In this document: piece after piece, positions 31,903 to 43,404 of the stretch | Position numbering within the stretch: position 1 is the first letter of the stretch | Layout of the letters: each line of letters opens with the position of its first letter | NCBI GenBank assembly: GCA_031253985.1 | Contig: JAIRVH010000223.1 | Coordinates: 46,232 to 110,231 of the forward strand | Source: Sphingobacterium sp. | Lineage (GTDB): Bacteria; Bacteroidota; Bacteroidia; Sphingobacteriales; Sphingobacteriaceae | Length of the DNA stretch: 64,000 nucleotides | Reading direction: 5' to 3' | Program-made: the position numbers and the translations under genes | The notes under the pieces: generated by a model | The model's database searches: none | What the model was told of the DNA's origin: nothing | Seen by the model: the letters and a program-made list of their open reading frames with translations, nothing else

Positions 31903-34179
31903 ATGAAAAAAGTAGTAGGTACTTTCCTTCTTGCATTTCTCGCCTGGCATACAAGTCCGGCCCAGTCCAATCAGAAAATGGACCGATTCATTGATCAGCT
32001 TATGGCTAAGATGACTGTCGAAGAAAAGATTGGACAACTAAATCTGGTCACCGGCGGTGAAGCGACGACCGGTACGACTGTGTCCACCGATGTCGACGCA
32101 AAAATTAGAAATGGTCAAATCGGTGGTATTTTCAGCATGAGTACACCAGCGAAAATCCGCAAAACACAGGAAATAGCGATCAAACAATCCCGATTAAAAA
32201 TACCCATCATCTTTGGGATGGATGTCATTCACGGTTATCGCACGGTGTTCCCAATTCCCTTGGGACTTGCCGCGACCTGGGATATGAACCTGATTCGGCA
32301 ATCTGCACGTATAGCAGCAGAAGAAGCCACCGCCGATGGAATTAATTGGGCGTTTTCGCCCATGGTCGATATCTCACGCGATCCACGCTGGGGACGTATT
32401 TCCGAAGGTGCAGGTGAGGATACCTACCTGAGCTCGCGGGTTGCAGAAGCCATCGTTCATGGTTTCCAGGGTGATAATCTCGCTGCACACAACACCATGA
32501 TGGCCTGTGTCAAACATTTCGCCTTATATGGCGCTGCCGAAGGTGGCCGTGATTACAATAGCACGGACATGAGCCTTCACCGAATGTACAATGAATATTT
32601 ACCGCCTTACAAAGCGGCGTTAGATGCCGGAGCGGGAAGTATCATGACTTCTTTTAACGATATCAATGGTGTTCCTGCCTCAGCCAACAAATGGCTGATG
32701 ACGGATGTCTTACGCAAGCAGTGGGGCTTTAAAGGATTGGTCGTCACCGATTATACAGCCGTAAACGAATTAACGGCACACGGCCTCGGGGACCTTCAAC
32801 AGGTCTCTGCCTTAAGCCTGAATGCCGGGGTTGATATGGATATGGTCGGAGAAGGATTTCTGACAACGTTAAAAAAATCTTTGGATGCGGGAAAAGTCAA
32901 AATTGCAGATATTGACCGGGCTTGCCGTTTTGTTCTGGAAGCCAAGTATAAATTAGGCTTATTTGACGATCCCTATCGCTATTGCGATGAAAAGCGGGCC
33001 AAAACAGTGATCGGATCTGCTGCCAATCATGCCAAGGCCAGAGAAATTGCAGCAAAATCATTTGTCTTACTGAAAAATGAAAATCAGGCACTTCCATTAA
33101 AAAAATCCGGAACAGTGGCCGTTATTGGCCCATTAGCCAATTCGGGACCGAATATGCCGGGAACTTGGAGTGTCAGTGCTGAGCTAGACAAAACAGCTTC
33201 TTTAGTAGAGGGAATGAAGGCCGTATTAGGCAATCAGGTAAATATTCTCACCCACCTAGGAAGCAATCTGATGGAAGATCCCATTTACCAAAACCACGCA
33301 ACGATGTTTGGCCGTACAATCGCACGTGATTCCCGAAAAGAAGAAGAGATCATTGCCGATGCCGTAAAAGTTGCCCAACAGTCCGATGTGGTCATCGCTG
33401 CACTTGGTGAATCGTCAGAAATGTCAGGTGAAAGCTCCAGTCGCTCAGAACTGGACATTCCAAAAAATCAACAAAATCTGTTAAAAGCATTGTTGGCCAC
33501 AGGAAAACCAGTTGTACTTGTATTATTTACGGGTAGACCGCTCACGCTCGCCTGGGAAGATGCCCACGTACCGGCGATATTAAATGTCTGGTTTGGGGGA
33601 ACAGAAACCGGAAAAGCAGTAGCCGATGTGTTATTCGGAGATGTCGTTCCTTCGGGAAAGATTACCGCAACTTTCCCACGCAATGTTGGTCAGATTCCAA
33701 TTTATTATGCGCATAAAAACACCGGCAGACCTTATGGAAACTCGGGTGATTTTGAAAAATTCAAATCAAATTATCTCGATGTAAGCAATTCCCCACTCTA
33801 CCCTTTTGGTTATGGATTAAGTTATACGACGTTTACCTATGGTGAAATTCGTCTTGACCGCAACACAATTGACGATAAAGGTACGCTGCAAGCAAGTATC
33901 GACATCAGTAATACCGGAAATTATGATGCAGAAGAAACAGTGCAGCTGTATATCCAGGACTTGGTTGGCTCTGTCACCCGTCCCGTAAAAGAATTAAAAG
34001 GATTTCAAAAAATATTCCTCAAAAAAGGGGAGCAAAAAACCGTGACCTTTAAAATCAAGGTGGATGATCTCAAATTCTTCGACAACAACCTGAATTATGT
34101 GGCCGAACCCGGAAATTTCAAAGTCTACATAGGTCCCAACAGTCGCGATGTCAAAGAAAAAGCGTTTGAATTGCTTTAA
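31903..34179 (+). CDS. Glycoside hydrolase family 3 beta-glucosidase
   Basis: FGMDVIHGYRTVFPIPLGLAATWD, KGLVVTDYTAVNEL nucleophile context, C-terminal Fn3-like domain. Confidence 0.95.
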   Translation: MKKVVGTFLLAFLAWHTSPAQSNQKMDRFIDQLMAKMTVEEKIGQLNLVTGGEATTGTTVSTDVDAKIRNGQIGGIFSMSTPAKIRKTQEIAIKQSRLKIPIIFGMDVIHGYRTVFPIPLGLAATWDMNLIRQSARIAAEEATADGINWAFSPMVDISRDPRWGRISEGAGEDTYLSSRVAEAIVHGFQGDNLAAHNTMMACVKHFALYGAAEGGRDYNSTDMSLHRMYNEYLPPYKAALDAGAGSIMTSFNDINGVPASANKWLMTDVLRKQWGFKGLVVTDYTAVNELTAHGLGDLQQVSALSLNAGVDMDMVGEGFLTTLKKSLDAGKVKIADIDRACRFVLEAKYKLGLFDDPYRYCDEKRAKTVIGSAANHAKAREIAAKSFVLLKNENQALPLKKSGTVAVIGPLANSGPNMPGTWSVSAELDKTASLVEGMKAVLGNQVNILTHLGSNLMEDPIYQNHATMFGRTIARDSRKEEEIIADAVKVAQQSDVVIAALGESSEMSGESSSRSELDIPKNQQNLLKALLATGKPVVLVLFTGRPLTLAWEDAHVPAILNVWFGGTETGKAVADVLFGDVVPSGKITATFPRNVGQIPIYYAHKNTGRPYGNSGDFEKFKSNYLDVSNSPLYPFGYGLSYTTFTYGEIRLDRNTIDDKGTLQASIDISNTGNYDAEETVQLYIQDLVGSVTRPVKELKGFQKIFLKKGEQKTVTFKIKVDDLKFFDNNLNYVAEPGNFKVYIGPNSRDVKEKAFELL

Positions 34180-34200
34180 ATCTATCACATCTGTATACGA

Positions 34201-34234
34201 ACAAGGCGGCACTTAGAAATAAGTGCCGCCTTGT
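34201..34234. terminator. Convergent-gene terminator hairpin with GAAA tetraloop
   Basis: 15-bp perfect stem ACAAGGCGGCACTTA/TAAGTGCCGCCTTGT with loop GAAA between the GH3 gene (+) and the sulfatase gene (-). Confidence 0.75.
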
Positions 34235-34259
34235 TTATGATGAATGATTGTTAGTTCAC

Positions 34260-35624
34260 CTACTTCATATTCCCATCAAAGCTTTCAAACAGTAAACGTA
34301 GTTCGGCCGCTTTCTCCGGATAATACTTTAGAATATTAGTCCGTTCACTTGGGTCCCAGGCAATATTATGTAACTCTTCAATTGCATCATACGGCTTACC
34401 CGAAATTTGATTAACTCCGGCGGCTATCCGACGATATTTCCAGTCGCCCGATCTGACTGCTTCAACATGGCCATAATTCACTAAAAATATAGGCCTATGT
34501 GGCGTCTTTAAATCTTCCGTTTTACCATTCAGCAAAGAATCAATGGCCTGACCATCAATGGATTTTTTGGGCAATGATGCGCCAGTCCATTTGGCTATTG
34601 TGGGCAACACATCCAGGTTGCTGATTGCTTGCCGAATAACTTTCCCTTCTTGGGCATAGCCCTTTCCATAGACAATGAAAGGTACACGGACACCACCTTC
34701 TGTCGTTTCGGCTTTTGAACCTTTGAAGACACCTGCCGTGCCCACATGCCAATTTTTGGTGGCATGATCGTCAGACATCCGCGATGGATAGGCTATCCAG
34801 GGGCCATTATCACTTGAAAAAATTAAAATGGTATTATCGGCAAGGCCTTTTCGCTCAACAGTTTTCCAAAGCTCCGAAAAATTATGATCCAGTTCCTGCA
34901 TCACCGCACCAAGCGGGCCTGCATTTTGTTGATCGGCAAATCTGTTCTTTTTGTTGGCAAATGCCAAAGGGAGATGCGGGAAATTATGCGCATAGTATAA
35001 AAAGAATGGATGATCTTTATCTTGTTCTTCTATAAACTTCACTGTTTCTCTGTGATAAAGTGAGCTTAAGTCCGAATCATCGGGAGCAACAACTTCGGGT
35101 TTCCGATTCCGGAAGATCTTAATGACAGAATCGGTCTTTACATAGGGATCGCGGTAGTCATGGCTATACAGCATCCCATAAAAAGAATCGAAGCCCTGCT
35201 GATTGGGATGATGGTAGGACTGTTTGTCTCCGAGATGCCATTTTCCGACCAACGCTGTCCGATAGCCTACTTTTTTTAATAATTCGGCAATCGTTTCCTC
35301 CTCATCAGGTAAACCTAAATCGGAGCCTGGACCAATGGGTGCCGGGAGGTTATAACGTGAAGCATATCTTCCGGTTAGTAATGAAGCTCTCGAAGGCGTA
35401 CACGAAGGCGTAGAAACCATAAAGTTTGTTGCTCTCACACCCTTACTGGCGATCGAATCCAAAAAAGGGGTGGAAATATTCGGACTTCCGTAACAACCAA
35501 TGTCGCTATAACCGAGATCATCGGTCAGAATCAAGATAATGTTAGGCTTTTTTTGCTGGGCATTGGCCAAAGCCACCAGTAAAAATAAAGCCATAGAGGT
35601 CATCAGTTTAGTGTATCGCATCAT
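34260..35624 (-). CDS. S1-family (arylsulfatase-like) sulfatase
   Basis: [19 protein letters not shown]; formylglycine motif [22 protein letters not shown]. Confidence 0.93.
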   Translation of the reverse strand: MMRYTKLMTSMALFLLVALANAQQKKPNIILILTDDLGYSDIGCYGSPNISTPFLDSIASKGVRATNFMVSTPSCTPSRASLLTGRYASRYNLPAPIGPGSDLGLPDEEETIAELLKKVGYRTALVGKWHLGDKQSYHHPNQQGFDSFYGMLYSHDYRDPYVKTDSVIKIFRNRKPEVVAPDDSDLSSLYHRETVKFIEEQDKDHPFFLYYAHNFPHLPLAFANKKNRFADQQNAGPLGAVMQELDHNFSELWKTVERKGLADNTILIFSSDNGPWIAYPSRMSDDHATKNWHVGTAGVFKGSKAETTEGGVRVPFIVYGKGYAQEGKVIRQAISNLDVLPTIAKWTGASLPKKSIDGQAIDSLLNGKTEDLKTPHRPIFLVNYGHVEAVRSGDWKYRRIAAGVNQISGKPYDAIEELHNIAWDPSERTNILKYYPEKAAELRLLFESFDGNMK

Positions 35625-35667
35625 ATGTATATGAGTTAATTGGATTTGTGTCACAAGATAACAATTT

Positions 35668-37278
35668 TTACCAATTTGGATTCTGTTTCAGATTCGGATT
35701 GAGATTGATTTCCCGTTGTGGAATAGGCCAGAGATAATGCTTTTTCGCATCAAAAACACGGCTTTCCGAAGCGGCCTCAACAACAGCTGTCTCCCCCTTG
35801 TTATTTTGATATGTGATGCCGTAAACTTTGCCCGGAACTATATTTTCGGCGGTTTTCCATCGTCTTATATCCGCAAGATGCAGTCCTTCGAAAGCCAGTT
35901 CCACCGTACGCTCCCGACGAACCAGCTGACGAAGCTGAGACTGATTGAGCTGGTTACTGACCGGCGGAAGTTTGACATCAGTACGCCCGCTTCTAACCTG
36001 ATTGATCGCATCATATACATTTGCATCAATTTCGCCAAGCTCAATCTTTGCCTCCGCATAGGTCAATAATACTTCCGCATAACGTAATAGTATAATATTC
36101 AAACCGCTCTTGGAAGGATTAGCCAGATCTTTTTTATCGATATATTTTTTGATGTTAAAGCCGGTTGTAGAAGCGATATAGGTACTCCCTACCGCATCAG
36201 CAGTACCACTGTTGGGTGCAGGATGAAAAATAGCCCCATTTGGAAGCGGATCGCCATCCAAAAAAATTGAAAGAGCAAGCCTGGAATCCCGATTTTTAGA
36301 GGGATTTTTGGGGTCATAACCACTATTGGCATCCGTAATGATCAGTCCACTGGAAGTTTCGTAAATATCTGTCAGCGCTTTGGTCGGCACATAGGTACTT
36401 TGCCCATTCTGCTGACTATAAGGTGCTAATAGGTTAAAAACACTTTGTGTGTATATATTCTCCAGAAATTGCTTATCTAACAACACCTCTTTATTATTTT
36501 CGGCCGCATACGTAAAAAGATTTGCATACAAGGGGTATAGCTCAAATCGTCTGCTATCGATAATGGCTTTTGCTGCTTTTGCGGAAGCGGCAAAACGTCC
36601 GGCATACAGATCTGCCCGGGCTTTCAGTCCCAAGGCTGCCCAACGGGTTATCCTTCCAACATCGTTGCTCGTATAGCTTTCAGGTAAACTCGCTGCAGCC
36701 TGATCCAGTTCGCTATCGATAAAATCATAGATTTCAGCGAGCGTCGCTTGTTGTACTTCCCTTCCTTCCTGTAGCGTCAATGTTGCCTTTACCAAGGGAA
36801 CTGCACCGAATAAATAGGCCAATTTGATGTATTGGTACGCACGCAATACACGTGCTTCGCCGATATATCGAGCAATCAGTGTTTCATCTTTGCTGCCCTC
36901 GATCTTGCCAACATTGGCTAAAAAATAATTGGCCGCTCCAATTCCTTTGTATGCATTGCTCCATGTATTGTACAAGCGGGAGCTTGAAGCGTCGTAGGTC
37001 CCAAGCTCGATATACGCGTCAACAGCGAATGGCTGATTGACATGGGCAATATCTGTCAATGCATCCAAAGAGAATATTTCCGCGCCATCAAGATCATTGT
37101 AAAGGGCATTGACAGCCAGTTCTGCATCAACTTGACTCTTCCAGAATATATTTTCCGACAACCGATCTGTCGGCACTGAATCCAACAGATTCTTATCGCA
37201 GCCAAATAGCGTGCAAGACAGGAGTCCAAGGCAAAAAAGCAGGTTTCTTTTATGGTATAGATATTTGTAAAAATTCAT
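35668..37278 (-). CDS. SusD/RagB family outer membrane lipoprotein
   Basis: Lipobox [34 protein letters not shown]. Confidence 0.94.
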   Translation of the reverse strand: MNFYKYLYHKRNLLFCLGLLSCTLFGCDKNLLDSVPTDRLSENIFWKSQVDAELAVNALYNDLDGAEIFSLDALTDIAHVNQPFAVDAYIELGTYDASSSRLYNTWSNAYKGIGAANYFLANVGKIEGSKDETLIARYIGEARVLRAYQYIKLAYLFGAVPLVKATLTLQEGREVQQATLAEIYDFIDSELDQAAASLPESYTSNDVGRITRWAALGLKARADLYAGRFAASAKAAKAIIDSRRFELYPLYANLFTYAAENNKEVLLDKQFLENIYTQSVFNLLAPYSQQNGQSTYVPTKALTDIYETSSGLIITDANSGYDPKNPSKNRDSRLALSIFLDGDPLPNGAIFHPAPNSGTADAVGSTYIASTTGFNIKKYIDKKDLANPSKSGLNIILLRYAEVLLTYAEAKIELGEIDANVYDAINQVRSGRTDVKLPPVSNQLNQSQLRQLVRRERTVELAFEGLHLADIRRWKTAENIVPGKVYGITYQNNKGETAVVEAASESRVFDAKKHYLWPIPQREINLNPNLKQNPNW

Positions 37279-37312
37279 TATTCTTCAATTATAAATGATA
37301 TAAACAATCACA

Positions 37313-40300
37313 TTATAGGGTCAAATTCACCCCCAGTGTATAGAGTCCAGTTTGTGGGTAGTAAACAGCTCTTCCAGACTCTGCTTCAGGATCCAGATTC
37401 CATTCGTTCAATTTTGAAATTGTCCATAAATTTGTCGCAGATAGATATATGCGCAGTTTATTGACTGTTGTTTTTCCGACGGCATGTAAAGGTATGGTAT
37501 ATCCAAATTGAATATTTTTCAGACGCAGATAAGATCCATTGACGACCAGGCGATCAGCAGTCGCCACATTACGCAGGTCATATTTGACAACACGCGGAAA
37601 ACGTGCATCTGTATGTGTTGGTGTCCAGTAATCAGCCGTAAATATTTCATGCGTAAATCCTTCCTGGTTTCCCATCTCTGCCAGTGCTCCTGACAATCGT
37701 GTATCGACTTTGGCGGCGCCCTGAAATAACAGATCAAGATCAAAATTCCTGAAGGTAAAATTACCATTGAGGCCGAACGTATATTTCGGGAAGGAGTTTC
37801 CAATAGCGGTCATATCATCGGCATTAATAACGCCGTCCCCGTTTAAGTCGACATATTTAACATCACCCGGTTTGGTATTTGTCGCATAGGTGGCTCCATA
37901 AGCTTTAATTTCCTCCGCAGATTGAAAAATACCATCGGTTTTATACCCCCACAAGGTGTTAACGGGAAGCCCTTTGGCAATAATATACCGTGGATCTATA
38001 TCCGAACCCGAGATATATGGGCCAGTACCTTTTAGATCCGTTACCTCATTATGGTTGATGCTAAAATTTGCGTTTAACTGGTAGGCAAAGGCTCCCGGAG
38101 CGCTTGGTTTTTTCTGATAATTGGCGCTGAATTCCCAACCCCGGTTAAGTACCGTTCCCGCATTCTGGGGTGATGGCTTCAATCCCAGGACCGCAGGAAT
38201 ATCTAAATTCAGCAGAATGTCATCCGTTACCTTATTATAATAATCCAGCGTAAACGTCAATTTATTATTCAGAAAAGAAGCATCCAGGCCTAAATCATAC
38301 TGCGTCGTCGATTCCCAGCCCAGTTGCTGATTGGCATAACTGTCCAGCCGATAGCCTTGTACCGATTTACCGCCGAAATTATAACCTGCAGCAATCAGTG
38401 CTGAATAATAGCTGTATAGATCCACCGACTGATTTCCGGTTTTACCCCATGAAGCTCTTAGCTTAAACTCGTTTAACCAGGTTTTTAGCGGGGTCCAAAA
38501 CTGTTCTTTCGATAAGAGCCAGCCAGCAGATGCGGAAGGGAAAAAACCATATTGCTTATTTCCGGTAAAACGGGAAGAACCATCGTATCTGCCATTCACC
38601 TCCAGGAGATAACGGCCATTCCAATCATAATTCACCCGCCCAAAGAAGGAGCGCAAACCATACTGTACATCATACCCGCCATTACTTTTTGTCGCATCAT
38701 CGGCTCCCTGTCCGATCGATGTAATGTCATTATTGTAAAATCGTTCGCGATAGGCACTCAGGTAATTTTGATCGTTATGGATCTGTGAATATCCAGCAAG
38801 TGCCTTGATATGATGGACACCTAGCTCCAGCTGATAAGTCAACAAATTGTTCCAGGTATATTCCTTGCTATTATCGCGAATTTCTGTCAGTGAATTGATG
38901 GGAAAACTCTTAACTATTCCCGTATTTCGATCCTTATTTTCAAATGCATTCAAAAATGTCTTGCTGTTATTAAAATTTATCCTTGCTCCAAATTGAGAGG
39001 TAAACAGCAAGTTTTTCAACAGCTGAATATCAGTTTTCACAATAGAACTCAGATAATTTTCATTGACGTTCTTAAAGCCGCTTTTTTCAATTAACATCAA
39101 TGGATTATTGCCCTGTGTGCTCAATCCATAGGTACCATCATCGTATTTAGGAACAACCCACATTGAGCCGTGAAAAAAGTTATTGATCGGATCACGTCCG
39201 GGTTCCGAAGCTTTGCTGTACCGGTAATTGATGCTCCCTGTAAAATTGAGCCAAGAAGTTGCTTTATAATCGTTGTTTAGCCGAATGTCAGCCAACTCGG
39301 AACCATAGTGCTCAATAATACCATCCTGCTTATTATAACGGACCGCCAGTCTGGACCGGAGAATCTCATTCCCGCCAGCAAATGACAATGAATGGTCTTG
39401 CTGTGGAGCCGTTTTCAACAGCGTGTCAAACCAGGTATTCGGTAAAGGATATTTTTCACGGTCTGTTGCTGTGCGATAGGCCGCAATGGATTCGTCGCTA
39501 AAGCGCGCCGGCACCGCTAGTCCTGCATTGCGGTAAGCATCCTGTTGTAATTGCAGATAAGATACAGCATCCATTTGCTTAGGCTTATTAATTGACTTCT
39601 GCAGGGCGTAATAGCCATTATAATCAATCACGACATGTCCCGATTTTGCACTTTTGGTGGTGACAATGATAACACCGTTGGTCGCGCGTGAACCATATAT
39701 CGCTGTGGAAGCGGCATCCTTTAGGACTGAAATTGAGGCGATGTCATTCGGATTGAGTTTGGACCAGGGCTGTTCGATTCCATCGACAATAACCAAAGCA
39801 TTATTCTTGCTGAGATCATATCCACTGGTGCTGCTCGAATTGGTATTAAATGTCGTCAAACCTCTGATTCGGATATTGGCCGCTGATTGCCCCGGTTTTC
39901 CACCAAGATCTTGAACAGTTACTCCCGGCAGCAGGCCCTGTAAAGCCTGCTGGGTATTAGAAACCGGCCTCTTGGTCAGTTTATCGCCTTCAATACTGGC
40001 AATTGAATTGGTCAGCGAAATTTTCTTCTGTGTTCCATAGCCAACAACGATCACCTCATCAAGGTCCTGTGTAAGGGGCTCCAATTCAATCTTCGTAGGA
40101 GACTCGGAAACCAACAAGGTCTTCTTTTTATAACCGATGCGCGAGAGCGTAATGGAGAACGGTAATTTCTGTCCGGTTACAATTTGAAAAAATCCTTTTT
40201 GGTCTGTTGTAACCGCATGAGTTACCGCTTCGAGCTGAATGGTTACACCTTCAAGTGGCTGCTTATGCTGGCTGTCATAGACATATCCTGATAAGGATGC

Positions 40301-40408
40301 ATTGATAATCGGTCTAACATCTGTTTGCGCATATGCCTGATGCCCAAGGCCCGATAATAGTAAACATAGCGACAAGGTAGAATACCGGAGTACCCTAAGA
40401 TTTTTCAT
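37313..40408 (-). CDS. SusC/RagA family TonB-dependent receptor
   Basis: DEVIVVGYGTQKKISLTNSI, NGVIIVTTKSAKSGH; likely start MKNLRVLRYSTL. Confidence 0.96.
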   Translation of the reverse strand: MKNLRVLRYSTLSLCLLLSGLGHQAYAQTDVRPIINASLSGYVYDSQHKQPLEGVTIQLEAVTHAVTTDQKGFFQIVTGQKLPFSITLSRIGYKKKTLLVSESPTKIELEPLTQDLDEVIVVGYGTQKKISLTNSIASIEGDKLTKRPVSNTQQALQGLLPGVTVQDLGGKPGQSAANIRIRGLTTFNTNSSSTSGYDLSKNNALVIVDGIEQPWSKLNPNDIASISVLKDAASTAIYGSRATNGVIIVTTKSAKSGHVVIDYNGYYALQKSINKPKQMDAVSYLQLQQDAYRNAGLAVPARFSDESIAAYRTATDREKYPLPNTWFDTLLKTAPQQDHSLSFAGGNEILRSRLAVRYNKQDGIIEHYGSELADIRLNNDYKATSWLNFTGSINYRYSKASEPGRDPINNFFHGSMWVVPKYDDGTYGLSTQGNNPLMLIEKSGFKNVNENYLSSIVKTDIQLLKNLLFTSQFGARINFNNSKTFLNAFENKDRNTGIVKSFPINSLTEIRDNSKEYTWNNLLTYQLELGVHHIKALAGYSQIHNDQNYLSAYRERFYNNDITSIGQGADDATKSNGGYDVQYGLRSFFGRVNYDWNGRYLLEVNGRYDGSSRFTGNKQYGFFPSASAGWLLSKEQFWTPLKTWLNEFKLRASWGKTGNQSVDLYSYYSALIAAGYNFGGKSVQGYRLDSYANQQLGWESTTQYDLGLDASFLNNKLTFTLDYYNKVTDDILLNLDIPAVLGLKPSPQNAGTVLNRGWEFSANYQKKPSAPGAFAYQLNANFSINHNEVTDLKGTGPYISGSDIDPRYIIAKGLPVNTLWGYKTDGIFQSAEEIKAYGATYATNTKPGDVKYVDLNGDGVINADDMTAIGNSFPKYTFGLNGNFTFRNFDLDLLFQGAAKVDTRLSGALAEMGNQEGFTHEIFTADYWTPTHTDARFPRVVKYDLRNVATADRLVVNGSYLRLKNIQFGYTIPLHAVGKTTVNKLRIYLSATNLWTISKLNEWNLDPEAESGRAVYYPQTGLYTLGVNLTL

Positions 40409-40846
40409 AGATAAAGTGTTAATGGTGAATACAAACAAGTGCCAACGCCAATCGAAAACCTGTTTTTATTTTGAAGACATCAGGGGAAGCGAGCGCCTCC
40501 CCTAGTGTCAGTTTGAGAAAAGATAAGGGAAATTATCCTATATAACACATTCGCATCTTTCTTACATCAGGGGATTTAGCCTTTAAAGACTTTGCAGTAA
40601 TACTTACGAAAAATGTGCTTTTACTAATATTGATATGTTCCATAATAATGTATTCATACGGTACGCTGAAAAAGTAACCCACTTCCAACAGCCACCTGTT
40701 ATCTCCTCACAAATATAGAAGTAATTTTAATATAATCTACTAATCCCATAGATTTTATTAAAATAAATATATAGGACATGCGGGCGCGTTATAAAAGCAA
40801 GCCGGTAAGCTTAAAGAATTGGCGATTGGGGTTAACCGCGGAGTTC

Positions 40847-41833
40847 TTATTTTAGCGTTTTTAAATAGGTTTTGATCAACAGTATTCCTTCATCATGCAA
40901 TACGGTGGTTCCTTTTTGAGGCATATGCATTTCTCCCAATGTAGACATCCTTCCAATAATCTTGGCTTGTTTCAACCAAATCCCAGTTTCATTCAGGGGG
41001 CTTTCATAACGAAGGTCCAGCATTGTCATATAAGCAGTACCCTTAGGATTATGACAATGGGCGCAATTAATTTCCAGATAAGCTCGTGCACGTTCTACAG
41101 TCGATTGTCCGGCATCATCATAAGCTGGCAAATGACTGAAGCCTTTCAAGGACCTCAGATCTAGGGCTTCTTGCTTCGCCAACAACATCAATTGCTGGAT
41201 GCTGTCGCGATCGTGAGCGATGATCCGGTTCAGGTTTCTGATCTTCGGGCCTATCGGGAGCAGGTGATTTCCTTGTCGATGGCATGCCATACAATCCTTT
41301 CGTGAAGGAATAATATAATTTGTTTGTCGCTCGACACCTTTGTTGTCCAAAAATGAAACCGGTACGGAAGCACTGTCTATCAACAGAAACGCTTCATCTT
41401 GGGCCGCATTCCATTGATAGGTAGCCGCGTTCCACTGTCCGTCTTTATGGATCAAAAGCCGCGTTTCAAGCAACTGCAGTTTTGAGTCCACTACCGTATC
41501 TCCCGGGGGATAAAAAAAAGTTTTGGCAATGATGGTACCATCCGGGAAGCTGGGTAAACCATCGTCTGAAGCAATCATTTTTTTTCCTTTCGGAAGAAAG
41601 ATGACACGCTTTTTATCGGTATAGTCTGTAAATAGGGCCGAAGCTAATTCATAAGAGAACCCCTGGTCATTTGGAACAAGATCAGCGATTTTGCCTTTGA
41701 ATAAATTGTAATCAGATAATTTATCCCTAAATACGATATTATCTTTAGCGACTGTTCCCCGCCCTATATTATTAAATACAATAAAAAGTATAGGTATCAA
41801 TAAAACACCCATCAAAATTAGCACTTTCTTCAT
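40847..41833 (-). CDS. Membrane-anchored diheme c-type cytochrome-like protein (SO2930-like)
   Basis: Two CXXCH motifs (DCMACHRQ and NCAHCHNPKG) and an N-terminal signal/anchor. Confidence 0.8.
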   Translation of the reverse strand: MKKVLILMGVLLIPILFIVFNNIGRGTVAKDNIVFRDKLSDYNLFKGKIADLVPNDQGFSYELASALFTDYTDKKRVIFLPKGKKMIASDDGLPSFPDGTIIAKTFFYPPGDTVVDSKLQLLETRLLIHKDGQWNAATYQWNAAQDEAFLLIDSASVPVSFLDNKGVERQTNYIIPSRKDCMACHRQGNHLLPIGPKIRNLNRIIAHDRDSIQQLMLLAKQEALDLRSLKGFSHLPAYDDAGQSTVERARAYLEINCAHCHNPKGTAYMTMLDLRYESPLNETGIWLKQAKIIGRMSTLGEMHMPQKGTTVLHDEGILLIKTYLKTLK

Positions 41834-42060
41834 TTCCCTAATGCTCTTTTCTCTCGTTCAAGTCCGCCTTAAATTCGGACGAAGATAAGATAAAAAAGAG
41901 ATTACGCTGATTGATGCCTTCTGTTGACTTTCAGATTTTACAATGCATACAGAAAACAATAAAAAACCAGTTATTTTATCAAAAAATAAAATAGTTTCAT
42001 GGATATATACGCAAATAAAATGGCTATATTTAACTGTCTTTTAACCAAAACTTCGGATCC

Positions 42061-43398
42061 ATGGAAGATATGATTCTCTATAATCGGCTTCAGTTCGCTT
42101 TTACAATTACATTCCATTATTTATTTCCTCAATTGACCATGGGTTTATCCCTCATGATCGTCTATTTCAAATGGAAATTTCTGCAGACACAAAACCAAGA
42201 TTACAACCAAGCGTCAAAATTCTGGATGAAAATCTTTGCGCTGAATTTCACCATGGGTGTTGTAACTGGCATTCCGATGGAGTTTCAATTTGGTACCAAC
42301 TGGGCCAAATTTTCTGAACTTACCGGTGGTATTATTGGCCAGACCTTAGCCATGGAAGGCATGTTTTCCTTTTTCCTGGAGTCTTCATTTCTAGGGATGT
42401 TTCTTTTTGGAGAAAAGTTACTGGGGCATAAGCTCCATTTTTTATCCGGACTCATGGTCTTTATTGGATCCTGGGCCAGCGGCTTTCTGATTATTGCCAC
42501 CCACTCCTGGATGCAGCATCCCGTTGGGTATGAAATACTCGAAAACGGCAAGTTTGTCCTCAACAACTTTAGTGCTCTGTTCAATAATCCTTGGCTATGG
42601 CCCTCCTATCTCCACAATCAAGCCGCATCGTTGGTGACCAGCTCCTTTTTCGTTGCTTCGATCGGCGCGTTTTATCTGCTCAGTGACCGGCATAGCAAAT
42701 TTGGAAAGATATTCGTTAAAAGCGGTGTCATCTTTGGTGCGATCTCGTCGGTGATGCTTGCATTTCCTACGGGAGACCTTGCCGCCAAAAATGTGGTTAA
42801 ATACCAGCCCGCAGCATTCGCTGGTATGGAAGGGATTTTCAAAACCGAGAAAGGGGGATCAGAGATTATTCTGATTGGTCAGCCGGACATGGAAAATAAA
42901 AAATTAGACAATAAGATAGCGGTACCGAATGTATTAAGTTTCCTCACTTATCAACGCTGGGATGCAGAAATTAAAGGACTAAATGAGTTTGATCAGTCTT
43001 TGCATCCAACCAACGTGCCCGGACTGTATTACAGTTATCACATCATGGTAGGTCTGGGGACGATATTTATCGGCATAATGGTCCTTGGAGCACTTTTGCT
43101 CTGGCGGAATAAACTCTATCAAACCAAGTGGTTGTTATGGATCATCATGTTTATGATCCCTTTTCCCTACATCGCCAATACCGCCGGATGGTATACAGCA
43201 GAGCTCGGACGGCAGCCCTGGCTCGTCTATAATTTAATGCGGATGGTCGACGGGGTCTCACCTACCGTCTCTTCCGGCAACACCTTATTTACCTTTCTGG
43301 GTTTCGTCGGATTATATATCCTGTTGGGACTGCTCTTCTTGATGTTAGTCTTAAAAATTATTAGAAAAGGTCCTGAAACAACAGTTGCATTAACCTAA
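42061..43398 (+). CDS. cydA: Cytochrome bd ubiquinol oxidase subunit I
   Basis: NRLQFAFTITFHYLFPQLTMGLS, MEFQFGTNW, GWYTAELGRQPW. Confidence 0.96.
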   Translation: MEDMILYNRLQFAFTITFHYLFPQLTMGLSLMIVYFKWKFLQTQNQDYNQASKFWMKIFALNFTMGVVTGIPMEFQFGTNWAKFSELTGGIIGQTLAMEGMFSFFLESSFLGMFLFGEKLLGHKLHFLSGLMVFIGSWASGFLIIATHSWMQHPVGYEILENGKFVLNNFSALFNNPWLWPSYLHNQAASLVTSSFFVASIGAFYLLSDRHSKFGKIFVKSGVIFGAISSVMLAFPTGDLAAKNVVKYQPAAFAGMEGIFKTEKGGSEIILIGQPDMENKKLDNKIAVPNVLSFLTYQRWDAEIKGLNEFDQSLHPTNVPGLYYSYHIMVGLGTIFIGIMVLGALLLWRNKLYQTKWLLWIIMFMIPFPYIANTAGWYTAELGRQPWLVYNLMRMVDGVSPTVSSGNTLFTFLGFVGLYILLGLLFLMLVLKIIRKGPETTVALT

Positions 43399-43404
43399 TT
43401 AGCT

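Noticed and set aside
34201-34234. Perfect 15-bp GAAA hairpin as a possible structured RNA
   Set aside because: Position between convergent genes makes an ordinary bidirectional terminator the simplest explanation
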